Below, in pieces: positions 49,100 through 60,650 of a stretch of 64,000 nucleotides of DNA. Every line of letters begins with the position of its first letter. Within the stretch, counting starts at the first letter, position 1. Position numbers and translations under genes: made by a program. The DNA lies in the NCBI GenBank assembly GCA_963932465.1, contig CAWVRF010001058.1:248001-312000 (forward strand), given 5' to 3'. The DNA comes from Maratus speciosus. Lineage: Eukaryota; Arthropoda; Arachnida; Araneae; Salticidae. The notes beneath the pieces were generated by a model. The model searched no databases. It was not told the DNA's origin and was given only the letters and a program-made list of their open reading frames with translations.

Positions 49100-50130
49100 T
49101 GTTGTTTTTTCCCCCACAATATTTTGAATTGCACATTTGGCTCCTGCTTTTGACATAAAAAGCTACAATCTTATGCCATTTTAAAGTTTTATATTTCACA
49201 ACAAGATTAAGAAGGAATAACTGCAAGAGAGTACCTAATGGGTTGGTGTTTATCCATTCAAGACATTGTTCCTTCTAATCCAGAAGCTAAATTCTAAAAA
49301 TTATTATTGAACATAATTTAGTTTCAACAAATGATATAAAGAATTAAGTTGCACGTTGTTTGAGTCAATAAGCTCAATTTTCAGTTATTTATGCATTTGA
49401 CTTTTATACTACAATATTTAGTGGAAGGTTCTTCATATACAAAAAAAAAAAAAAATAGTATCATGACCAAAATTCTAGCTATAAGTTTTAGGATACTTGA
49501 ATCCAAATCAAATGAAAGTACACATAGTGCATGAAAAATGGATAAAATTCCTAACATTTGCATATCGAGACAGATTTGTAAGTCTATTGGTCGGTAAAAG
49601 GCCATTTTAGATTTTCATTTGCATTAAAAGATCTTTTCAAATGTTAAATAGTGAACCCAAACCTTATTTTTCAATATTCTACAGTTATTTTGGTGCATAA
49701 TTTATTTGTAAATGTATCAACTGCATTAAATTGACATTTATCACTCAGTGCTAATTAGCATAAAAAAAGGCTTAACAATAAATATTTCTTTAAAAGTTAG
49801 TCTATTAAGAAGTAGTGTGAATTAAATCAAGGGATAGTTACAACAAAGTATATAATAGGTGGGTGTTTATCTTTTTTGAAATATTTTCAATTTTACTTAT
49901 TAAGGCCTAACACTAGCCATGTGACAAGACCTGTGATAATGTTAATTCCATGGGGAAGTTATTTTCAAATATCTTGCTTGGATTTTTAATATTTGTACAT
50001 GATTCTTTTTGCATATGGTAGCTGAAGACAATATGTATTGTGGCTAGTCTTTACTTTTTTAATTTAGGTTTTATATTTTATTGTAAATACTTTCATTTTT
50101 GGAACCGATTCTAAAATTTATATCTTAATA
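49100..50130. other. AT-rich stretch with no identified gene
   Basis: Downstream of the poly(A) signal I see no gene. AATACTTTCATTTTTGGAAC near 50084 also occurs near 37404, so a short dispersed repeat is present. The minus-strand frame at 49381-49605 has no support. Confidence 0.6.
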
Positions 50131-50222
50131 CAGTAGACGCTCGATTTTACGAACTCAGTGGGATTCATATAATGTGTTCGTAAATGGGAGTAACATCAGT
50201 TCGTAAAATTGGACGTCTACTG
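50131..50222. mobile_element. 92-bp palindromic pogo-like MITE
   Basis: CAGTAGACGCTCGATTTTAC at the left is mirrored by GTAAAATTGGACGTCTACTG at the right, with TA on both sides (50129-50130 and 50223-50224). TTACGAAC/GTTCGTAA words recur inside. The whole element can fold into one hairpin. Confidence 0.88.
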
Positions 50223-50406
50223 TATAAGAGAAAATAACCAAAATTAAAAATTAGCCTGCATAAAGATCCTATATCCCCCCCCCCCCTCCAAAATAGATAT
50301 ATATATTTTTATTTTTTTTTAATCCAAACAATGTATTTGAAAATAACTTCTCCATAAGATTAACACAAGCATCCAGATCTTTTTTAGCGACTAGTGTAGG
50401 ATCTTA

Positions 50407-50830
50407 AGGCTGTTCTTAACTGGTCTGCTCAACAAGCACAAAGCGTTTTGATGCATTTACAAATTAATTTTTTTAACGGAAAGGTATAAAATTGGAAAGC
50501 CTTGTTATGGAAGCAATTTGGAATTGAACTGGATTTTCCATTTTTTGATCAATAAGTTATCTGTTGAGTTATAAGCGATTTTGATTATGTGACAAACGTT
50601 TTCGCCCACTCTGGTATGTTTTTTCTCCTTTCGCGTGGAAATTCAGTTCAAAACTTCCACTTTGACACTATTTTCTGAAAAATCTATTGTGTTTAAAAAA
50701 AAAAAAATGGAAAAAGCAGCTCGATTACATAGTTTTAGAACAACACCACCAGCTGGTTTCATGCATTTTCGATCAAAAATAAATTCAAGCTTATGTCAGA
50801 AAGTTGCCCTTTTGGATTTGAGAACACCCT
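50407..50830. mobile_element. 424-bp TA-flanked MITE, AGGGTGT family
   Basis: The left end is AGGCTGTTCTTAAC and the right end, inverted, AGGGTGTTCTCAAATCC; both are bordered by TA (50405-50406 and 50831-50832). The body shares blocks with 34051-34130, 34554-34947 and inverted 37081-37240. The open frame at 50635-50853 lies within it and runs past its end, so it is not a gene. Confidence 0.75.
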
Positions 50831-50832
50831 TA

Positions 50833-51139
50833 AGGGGAGCAGTCATCTTTTAAAAGTTGTCATTGGGATTTTTCCTTCCCTTGGTGATTTCAAGTTTTTT
50901 TTTTTTTTAGTTGTAATTTTTATTTAATTATAAATCAGTTATTTTTTCAATCAAAAAATAGTCATTTACTATTAAATAAGAATTGCAGTTATATAAACTA
51001 ATATGAAGGAGTATAAAATTAGTTATTTTAATTTGAAAATGTGGCAAGAATTCTGTGTTATTTTGAATTACGTTGATAAAAATCAATCACAGGTTACTGA
51101 ATTTCATTTAAAATGACATGATTTTATTTAATCAGTTAA
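50833..51139. other. AT-rich stretch before right subterminal repeats
   Basis: I see nothing here beyond a T tract near 50897-50908 and AT-rich sequence. Confidence 0.6.
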
Positions 51140-51466
51140 TTAGAAATCGCTCAAGGGTTTTTTTGGTAATTTTGGCAAGTTCTCTTATGAATGAGTTTAT
51201 TAGAAATCACTCAAGGGATTTTGGATGAACTCTTAAATGAGTTGATTTAATCCATGTATGAATTGTTACAAATCGCTCAAGAACTACTGGATTAAATCTG
51301 AAATGACCTCATTTCACTCAAGTTTGAATTGATTACAAATAGCTCAAGTGCTACTGGATTTAGTCTTAAATGACTCAATTTCACTCAAGTATGAGTTGGT
51401 TACAAATCACTCAAGTACTACTGGATTTTACCTTCATCGATTTGATTTCACTCAAGTATGAGTAAA
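51140..51466 (+). repeat. Right subterminal tandem repeats, 5 units of 60-67 bp
   Basis: Five diverged units begin with TTAGAAATCGCTCAAG or TTACAAATCRCTCAAG at 51140, 51200, 51266, 51333 and 51400. The last three are the most alike and share CTACTGGATT and TTTCACTCAAGTATGAGTTG-type segments. They are followed to 51593 by more GAGT/CTCA words. No matching tandem block exists at the left end, so the ends are asymmetric. Confidence 0.85.
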
Positions 51467-51593
51467 ATAGAGACCACTCAATCATGAGTTGCCTAAAAAC
51501 AACTCATTCACTCGAGTTGTTTCAACTCTTTATGAGAAGCTGACTTTCAAATCATGAGATGAGTGGATTTCGGCTCAACTTGAGTTATTTTGG

Positions 51594-51612
51594 CTCTTTC
51601 GTTTTAAGAGTG
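51594..51612 (-). repeat. Right terminal inverted repeat (19 bp)
   Basis: Read inward on the minus strand, the end is CACTCTTAAAACGAAAGAG, the partner of the left terminus. Confidence 0.9.
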
Positions 51613-51614
51613 TA
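51613..51614. other. Target-site duplication TA, right
   Basis: This is the right copy of the TA duplication. The interrupted monomer resumes here and ends at 51742. Twelve bases on the left plus 128 on the right, with one TA counted, equal the normal 140-bp monomer. Confidence 0.9.
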
Positions 51615-54600
51615 CCGCATATAAAACACGCAATATTTATGAATTGAATTCCGGTGCAGGTCTGAAAATTAATTTCTTAATAAATAATAAAGCGAAACCG
51701 AATATATTGTTTCAACAATCAAAGCATTGTTAGAAAATTCATCAGAAAGAGTTACCGCATATGAAACACGCAATATTTATGAATTGAATTCCGGTGCAGG
51801 GCTGAAAATTAATTTCTTAATAAATAATAAAGCGAAACCGAATATATTGTTTCAACAATCAAAGCACTGTTAGAAAATTCATCAGAAAGAGTTACCGCAA
51901 ATAAAACACGCAATTGAATTCCGCTGTAGGGCTCAAAATTAATTTATTAATAAATAATAAAGCGAAACCGAATATATTGTTTCAACAATCAAAGCATTGT
52001 TAGAACATTCATCAGAAAGAGTTACCGCATATAAAACAAGCAATATTTATGAATTGAATCCCGGTGCAGGGCTCAAAATTAATTTCTTAGTAAATAATAA
52101 AGCGAAACCGAATATATTGTTTAAACAATGAAAGCATTGTTAGAAAATTCATCAGAAAGAGTTACCGCATATAAAACACGCAATATTTATGAATTGAATT
52201 CCGGTGCGGGGCTCAAAATTAATTTATTAATAAATAATAAAGCGAAACCGAATATATTGTTTCAACAATCAAAGCATTGTTAGAAAATTCAACAGAAAGA
52301 GTTACCGCATATAAAACACGCAATATTTATGAATTGAATTCCGCTGCAGGGCTCAAAATTAATTTATTAATAAATAATAAAGCGAAACCGAATATATTGT
52401 TTCAACAATCAAAGCATTGTTAGAAAATTCATCAGAAAGAGTTACCGCATATAAAACACGCAATATTTATGAATTGAATCCCGGTGCAGGGCTCAAAATT
52501 AATTTCTTAGTAAATAATAAAGCGAAACCGAATATATTGTTTAAACAATCAAAGCATTGTTAGAAAATTCATCAGAAAGAGTTATCGCATATAAAACACG
52601 CAATATTTATGAATTGCATTCCGGTGCAGGGCTGAAAAGTAATTTTTTAATAAATAATAAAGCGAAACCGAATATATTGTTTCAACAATGAAAGCATTGT
52701 TAGAAAATTCATCAGAAAGAGTTACCGCATATAAAACACGCAATATTTATGAATTGAATTCCGGTGCAGGGCTCAAAATTAATTTATTAATAAATAATAA
52801 AGCGAAACTGAATATATTGTTTCAACAATCAAAGCATTGTTAGAAAATTCATCAGAAAGAGTTACCGCATATAAGACACGCAATATTTATGAATTGAATT
52901 CCGGTGCGGGGCTCAAAATTAATTTATTAATAAATAATAAAGCGAAACCGAATATATTGTTTCAACAATCAAAGCATTGTTAGAAAATTCATCAGAAAGA
53001 GTTACCGCATATAAAAAAAGCAATATTTATGAATTGAATTCCGGTGCAGGGCTGAAAATTAATTTCTTAATAAATAATAAAGCGAAACCGAATATATTGT
53101 TTCAACAATCAAAGCATTGTTAGAAAATTCATCAGAAAGAGTTACCGCATATAAAACACACAATATTTATGAATTGAATTCCGGTGCAGGGCTGAAAATT
53201 AATTTCTTAATAAATAATAAAGCGAAACCGAATATCGTGTTTCAACAATAGAAGCATTGTTAGAAAATTCATCAGAAAGAGTTACCGCATATAAAACACG
53301 CAATATTTATGAATTGAATTCCGCTGCAGGGCTCAAAATTAATTTATTAATAAATAATAAAGCGAAACCGAATATATTGTTTCAACAATCAAAGCATTGT
53401 TAGAAAATTCATCAGAAAGAGTTACCGCATATAAAACACGCAATATTTATGAATTGAATCCCGGTGCAGGGCTCAAAATTAATTTCTTAGTAAATAATAA
53501 AGCGAAACCGAATATATTGTTTAAACAATCAAAGCATTGTTAGAAAATTCATCAGAAAGAGTTACCGCATATAAAACACGCAATATTTATGAATTGAATT
53601 CCGGTGCAGGGCTGAAAATTAATTTCTTAATAAATAATAAAGCGAAACCGAATATATTGTTTCAACAATCAAAGCATTGTTAGAAAATTCATCAGAAAGA
53701 GTTACCGCATATAAAACACGCAATATTTATGAATTGAATTCCGGTGCAGGTCTGAAAATTAATTTCTTAATAAATAATAAAGCGAAACCGAATATATTGT
53801 TTCAACAATCAAAGCATTGTTAGAAAATTCATCAGAAAGAGTTACCGCATATGAAACACGCAATATTTATGAATTGAATTCCGGTGCATTGCTGAAAATT
53901 AATTTCTTAATAAATAATAAAGCGAAACCGAATATATTGTTTCAACAATCAAAGAACTGTTAGAAAATTCATCAGAAAGAGTTACCGCAAATAAAACACG
54001 CAATTGAATTCCGCTGTAGGGCTCAAAATTAATTTAATAATAAATAATAAAGCGAAACCGAATATATTGTTTCAACAATCAAAGCATTGTTAGAAAATTC
54101 ATCAGAAAGAGTTACCGCATATAAAACACGCAATATTTATGAATTGAATCCCGGTGCAGGGCTCAAAATTAATTTCTTAGTAAATAATAAAGCGAAACCG
54201 AATATATTGTTTAAACAATGAAAGCATTGTTAGAAAATTCATCAGAAAGAGTTACCGCATATAAAACACGCAATATTTATGAATTGAATTCCGGTGCAGG
54301 GCTCAAAATTAATTTATTAATAAATAATAAAGCGAAACCGAAAATATTGTTTCAACAATCAAAGCATTGTTAGAAAATTCAACAGAAAGAGTTACCGCAT
54401 ATAAAACACGCAATATTTATGAATTGAATTCCGCTGCAGGGCTCAAAATTAATTTATTAATAAATAATAAAGCGAAACCGAATATATTGTTTCAACAATC
54501 AAAGCATTGTTAGAAAATTCATCAGAAAGAGTTACCGCATATAAAACACGCAATATTTATGAATTGAATCCCGGTGCAGGGCTAAAAATTAATTTCTTAG

Positions 54601-57169
54601 TAAATAATAAAGCGAAACCGAATATATTGTTTAAACAATCAAAGCATTGTTAGAAAATTCATCAGAAAGAGTTATCGCATATAAAACACGCAATATTTAT
54701 GAATTGCATTCCGGTGCAGGGCTGAAAAGTAATTTTTTAATAAATAATAAAGCGAAACCGAATATATTGTTTCAACAATGAAAGCATTGTTAGAAAATTC
54801 ATCAGAAAGAGTTACCGCATATAAAACACGCAATATTTATGAATTGAATTCCGGTGCAGGGCTCAAAATTAATTTATTAATAAATAATAAAGCGAAACCC
54901 AATATATTGTTTCAACAATCAAAGCATTGTTAGAAAATTCATCAGAAAGAGTTACCGCATATAAGACACGCAATATTTATGAATTGAATTCCGGTGCGGG
55001 GCTCAAAATTAATTTATTAATAAATAATAAAGCGAAACCGAATATATTGTTTCAACAATCAAAGCATTGTTAGAAAATTCATCAGAAAGAGTTACCGCAT
55101 ATAAAAAAAGCAATATTTATGAATTGAATTCCGGTGCAGGGCTGAAAATTAATTTCTTAATAAATAATAAAGCGAAACCGAATATATTGTTTCAACAATC
55201 AAAGCATTGTTAGAAAATTCATCAGAAAGAGTTACCGCATATAAAACACACAATATTTATGAATTGAATTCCGGTGCAGGGCTGAAAATTAATTTCTTAA
55301 TAAATAATAAAGCGAAACCGAATATATTGTTTCAACAATCAAAGCATTGTTAGAAAATTCATCAGAAAGAGTTACCGCATATAAAACACGCAATATTTAT
55401 GAATTGAATTCCGCTGCAGGGCTCAAAATTAATTTATTAATAAATAATAAAGCGAAACCGAATATATTGTTTCAACAATCAAAGCATTGTTAGAAAATTC
55501 ATCAGAAAGAGTTACCGCATATAAAACACGCAATATTTATGAATTGAATTCCGGTGCAGGGCTGAAAATTAATTTCTTAATAAATAATAAAGCGAAACCG
55601 AATATATTGTTTCAACAATCAAAGCATTGTTAGAAAATTCATCAGAAAGAGTTACCGCATATGAAACACGCAATATTTATGAATTGAATTCCGGTGCAGG
55701 GCTGAAAATTAATTTCTTAATAAATAATAAAGCGAAACCGAATATATTGTTTCAACAATCAAAGAACTGTTAGAAAATTCATCAGAAAGAGTTACCGCAA
55801 ATAAAACACGCAATTGAATTCCGCTGTAGGGCTCAAAATTAATTTAATAATAAATAATAAAGCGAAACCGAATATATTGTTTCAACAATCAAAGCATTGT
55901 TAGAAAATTCATCAGAAAGAGTTACCGCATATAAAACACGCAATATTTATGAATTGAATTCCGGTGCAGGGCTCAAAATTAATTTATTAATAAATAATAA
56001 AGCGAAACCGAATATATTGTTTCAACAATCAAAGCATTGTTAGAAAATTCAACAGAAAGAGTTACCGCATATAAAACACGCAATATTTATTAATTGAATT
56101 CCGGTGCAGGGCTGAAAATTAATTTCTTAATAAATAATAAAGCGAAACCGAATATATTGTTTCAACAATCAAAGCATTGTTAGAAAATTCATCAGAAAGA
56201 GTTACCTCATATAAAACACGCAATATTTATGAATTGAATTCCGGTGCAGGGCTGAAAATTAATTTCTTAATAAATAATAAAGCGAAACCGAATATATTGT
56301 TTCAACAATAAAGAATTGTTAGAATATTCATCAGAAAGAGTTACCGCATATAAAACACGCAATATTTATGAATTGAATTCCGGTGCAGGGCTGAAAATTA
56401 ATTTCTTAATAAATAATAAAGCGAAACCGAATATATTGTTTCAACAATCAAAGCATTGTTAGAAAATTCATCAGAAAGAGTTACCGCATATAAAACACGC
56501 AATATTTATGAATTGAATTCCGGTGCAGGGCTCAAAATTAATTTATTAATAAATAATAAAGCGAAACCGAATATATTGTTTCAACAATCAAAGCATTGTT
56601 AGAAAATTCAACAGAAAGAGTTACCGCATATAAAACACGCAATATTTATTAATTGAATTCCGGTGCAGGGCTCAAAATTAATTTCTTAATAAATAATAAA
56701 GCGAAACCGAATATATTGTTTCAACAATCAAAGCATTGTTAGAAAATTCATCAGAAAGAGTTACCGCATATAAAACACGCAATATTTATGAATTGAATTC
56801 CGGTGCAGGGCTGAAAATTAATTTCTTAATAAATAATAAAGCGAAACCGAATATATTGTTTCAACAATCAAAGCATTGTTAGAAAATTCATCAGAAAGAG
56901 TTACCGCATATAAAACACGCAATATTTATGAATTGAATTCCGGTGCAGGGCTGAAAATGAATTTCTTAATAAATAATAAAGCGAAACCGAATATATTGTT
57001 TCAACAATCTAAGCATTGTTAGAAAATTCAACAGAATGAGTTACCGCATATAAAACATGCAATATTTATTTATTGAATTCCGGTGCAGGGCTGAAAATTA
57101 ATTTCTTAATAAATAATAAAGCGAAACCGAATATATTGTTTCAACAATCAAAGCATTGTTAGAAAATTC

Positions 57170-60100
57170 ATCAGAAAGAGTTACCGCATATAAAACACGC
57201 AATATTTATGAATGGAATTCCGGTGCAGGTCTGAAAATTAATTTCTTAATAAATAATAAAGCGAAACCGAATATATTGTTTCAACAATCAAAGCATTGTT
57301 AGAAAATTCATCAGAAAGAGTTACCGCATATGAAACACGCAATATTTATGAATTGAATTCCGGTGCAGGGCTGAAAATTAATTTCTTAATAAATAATAAA
57401 GCGAAACCGAATATATTGTTTCAACAATCAAAGCACTGTTAGAAAATTCATCAGAAAGAGTTACCGCAAATAAAACACGCAATTGAATTCCGCTGTAGGG
57501 CTCAAAATTAATTTATTAATAAATAATAAAGTTAAACCGAATATATTGTTTCAACAATCAAAGCATTGTTAGAAAATTCATCAGAAAGAGTTACCGCATA
57601 TAAAACACGCAATATTTATGAATTGAATCCCGGTGCAGGGCTCAAAATTAATTTCTTAGTAAATAATAAAGCGAAACCGAATATATTGTTTAAACAATGA
57701 AAGCATTGTTAGAAAATTCATTAGAAAGAGTTACCGCATATAAAACACGCAATATTTATGAATTGAATTCCGGTGCAGGGCTCAAAATTAATTTATTAAT
57801 AAATAATAAAGCGAAACCGAATATATTGTTTCAACAATCAAAGCATTGTTAGAAAATTCAACAGAAAGAGTTACCGCATATAAAACACGCAATATTTATT
57901 AATTGAATTCCGGTGCAGGGCTGAAAATTAATTTCTTAATAAATAATAAAGCGAAACCGAATATATTGTTTCAACAATCAAAGCATTGTTAGAAAATTCA
58001 TCAGAAAGAGTTACCTCTATAAAACACGCAATATTTATGAATTGAATTCCGGTGCAGGGCTGAAAATTAATTTCTTAATAAATAATAAAGCGAAACCGAA
58101 TATATTGTTTCAACAATAAAGAATTGTTAGAATATTCATCAGAAAGAGTTACCGCATATAAAACACGCAATATTTATGAATTGAATTCCGGTGCAGGGCT
58201 CAAAATTAATTTCTTAATAAATAATAAAGCGAAACCGAATATATTGTTTCAACAATCAAAGCATTGTTAGAAAATTCATCAGAAAGAGTTACCGCATATA
58301 AAACACGCAATATTTATGAATTGAATTCCGGTGCATGGCTGAAAATTAATTTCTTAATAAATAATAAAGCGAAACCGAATATATTGTTTCAACAATCAAA
58401 GCATTGTTAGAAAATTCATCAGAAAGAGTTACCGCATATAAAACACGCAATATTTATGAATTGAATTCCGGTGCAGGGCTGAAAATTAATTTCTTAATAA
58501 ATAATAAAGCGAAACCGAATATATTGTTTCAACAATCAAAGCATTGTTAGAAAATTCAACAGAATGAGTTACCGCATATAAAACATGCAATATTTATTTA
58601 TTGATTTCCGGTGCACCGCTGAAAATTAATTTCTTAATAAATAATAAAGCGAAACCGAATATATTGTTTCAACAATCAAAGCATTGTTAGAAAATTCATC
58701 AGAAAGAGTAACCGCATATAAAACACGCAATATTTATGAATTGAATCCCGGTGCAGGGCTCAAAATTAATTTCTTAGTAAATAATAAAGCGAAACCGAAT
58801 ATATTGTTTAAACAATGAAAGCATTGTTAGAAAATTCATCAGAAAGAGTTACCGCATATAAAACACGCAATATTTATGAATTGAATTCCGGTGCAGGGCT
58901 GAAAATTAATTTCTTAATAAATAATAAAGCGAAACCGAATATATTGTTTCAACAATCAAAGCATTGTTAGAAAATTCATCAGAAAGAGTTACCGCATATA
59001 AAACACGCAATATTTATGAATTGAATTCCGGTGCAGGTCTGAAAATTAATTTCTTAATAAATAATAAAGCGAAACCGAATATATTGTTTCAACAATCAAA
59101 GCATTGTTAGAAAATTCATCAGAAAGAGTTACCGCATATGAAACACGCAATATTTATGAATTGAATTCCGGTGCAGGGCTGAAAATTAATTTCTTAATAA
59201 ATAATAAAGCGAAACCGAATATATTGTTTCAACAATCAAAGCACTGTTAGAAAATTCATCAGAAAGAGTTACCGCAAATAAAACACGCAATTGAATTCCG
59301 CTGTAGGGCTCAAAATTAATTTATTAATAAATAATAAAGCGAAACCGAATATATTGTTTCAACAATCAAAGCATTGTTAGAAAATTCATCAGAAAGAGTT
59401 ACCGCATATAAAACACGCAATATTTATGAATTGAATCCCGGTGCAGGGCTCAAAATTAATTTCTTAGTAAATAATAAAGCGAAACCGAATATATTGTTTA
59501 AACAATGAAAGCATTGTTAGAAAATTCATTAGAAAGAGTTACCGCATATAAAACACGCAATATTTATGAATTGAATTCCGGTGCAGGGCTCAAAATTAAT
59601 TTATTAATAAATAATAAAGCGAAACCGAATATATTGTTTCAACAATCAAAGCATTGTTAGAAAATTCAACAGAAAGAGTTACCGCATATAAAACACGCAA
59701 TATTTATTAATTGAATTCCGGTGCAGGGCTGAAAATTAATTTCTTAATAAATAATAAAGCGAAACCGAATATATTGTTTCAACAATCAAAGCATTGTTAG
59801 AAAATTCATCAGAAAGAGTTACCTCATATAAAATACGCAATATTTATGAATTGAATTCCGGTGCAGGGCTGAAAATTAATTTCTTAATAAATAATAAAGC
59901 GAAACCGAATATATTGTTTCAACAATAAAGAATTGTTAGAATATTCATCAGAAAGAGTTACCGCATATAAAACACGCAATATTTATGAATTGAATTCCGG
60001 TGCAGGGCTCAAAATTAATTTCTTAATAAATAATAAAGCGAAACCGAATATATTGTTTCAACAATCAAAGCATTGTTAGAAGATTCATCAGAAAGAGTTA

Positions 60101-60650
60101 CCGCATATAAAACACGCAATATTTATGAATTGAATTCCGGTGCATGGCTGAAAATTAATTTCTTAATAAATAATAAAGCGAAACCGAATATATTGTTTCA
60201 ACAATCAAAGCATTGTTAGAAAATTCATCAGAAAGAGTTACCGCATATAAAACACGCAATATTTATGAATTGAATTCCGGTGCAGGGCTGAAAATTAATT
60301 TCTTAATAAATAATAAAGCGAAACCGAATATATTGTTTCAACAATCAAAGCATTGTTAGAAAATTCAACAGAATGAGTTACCGCATATAAAACATGCAAT
60401 ATTTATTTATTGATTTCCGGTGCACCGCTGAAAATTAATTTCTTAATAAATAATAAAGCGAAACCGAATATATTGTTTCAACAATCAAAGCATTGTTAGA
60501 AAATTCATCAGAAAGAGTTACCGCATATAAAACACGCAATATTTATGAATTGAATCCCGGTGCAGGGCTCAAAATTAATTTCTTAGTAAATAATAAAGCG
60601 AAACCGAATATATTGTTTAAACAATGAAAGCATTGTTAGAAAATTCATCA
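57170..60650. repeat. Satellite tandem duplication, ~1.81-kb period
   Basis: In the right array a 13-monomer block is repeated with an offset of 1808-1809 bp. Shared private variants are ATTCATTAGAAAG at 57716/59524, GCATGGCTG at 58333/60142 and the ordered series GTCTG, ATATGAAAC, 10-bp-deleted monomer, TATTAATTG, ACCTC, CAATAAAG and ACATGC. The 1-bp change in offset comes from a 1-bp deletion in the first copy at about 58017 (ACCTCTATAAAAC). Confidence 0.8.

Larger units (their letters stand above)
31498..51612. mobile_element. Giant 20.1-kb TA-flanked DNA transposon (non-autonomous) in satellite
   Basis: The 20,115-bp insert has inverted termini of the form CWCTCTTAAAACGAAWGAG and is bordered by TA on both sides. 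The left flank ends GAGTTA and the right flank starts TACCGCAT, which together make the satellite's GAGTTACCGCAT. A 2-bp TA duplication is the hallmark of the IS630/Tc1/mariner/pogo group, so I assign it there by inference. No intact transposase is visible, so movement would have needed one supplied in trans. The interior holds a relic three-exon gene and many older nested repeats. An alternative is a host segment mobilised between two closely spaced MITE-like ends. The boundaries are certain to the base; the superfamily is less sure. Confidence 0.88.

Noticed and set aside
31498..51612. Maverick/Polinton, Helitron or LTR element
   Set aside because: Polintons duplicate 6 bp and carry polymerase and capsid genes, Helitrons lack inverted ends and duplications, and no long terminal direct repeats are present. 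TA plus a short TIR fits none of these.
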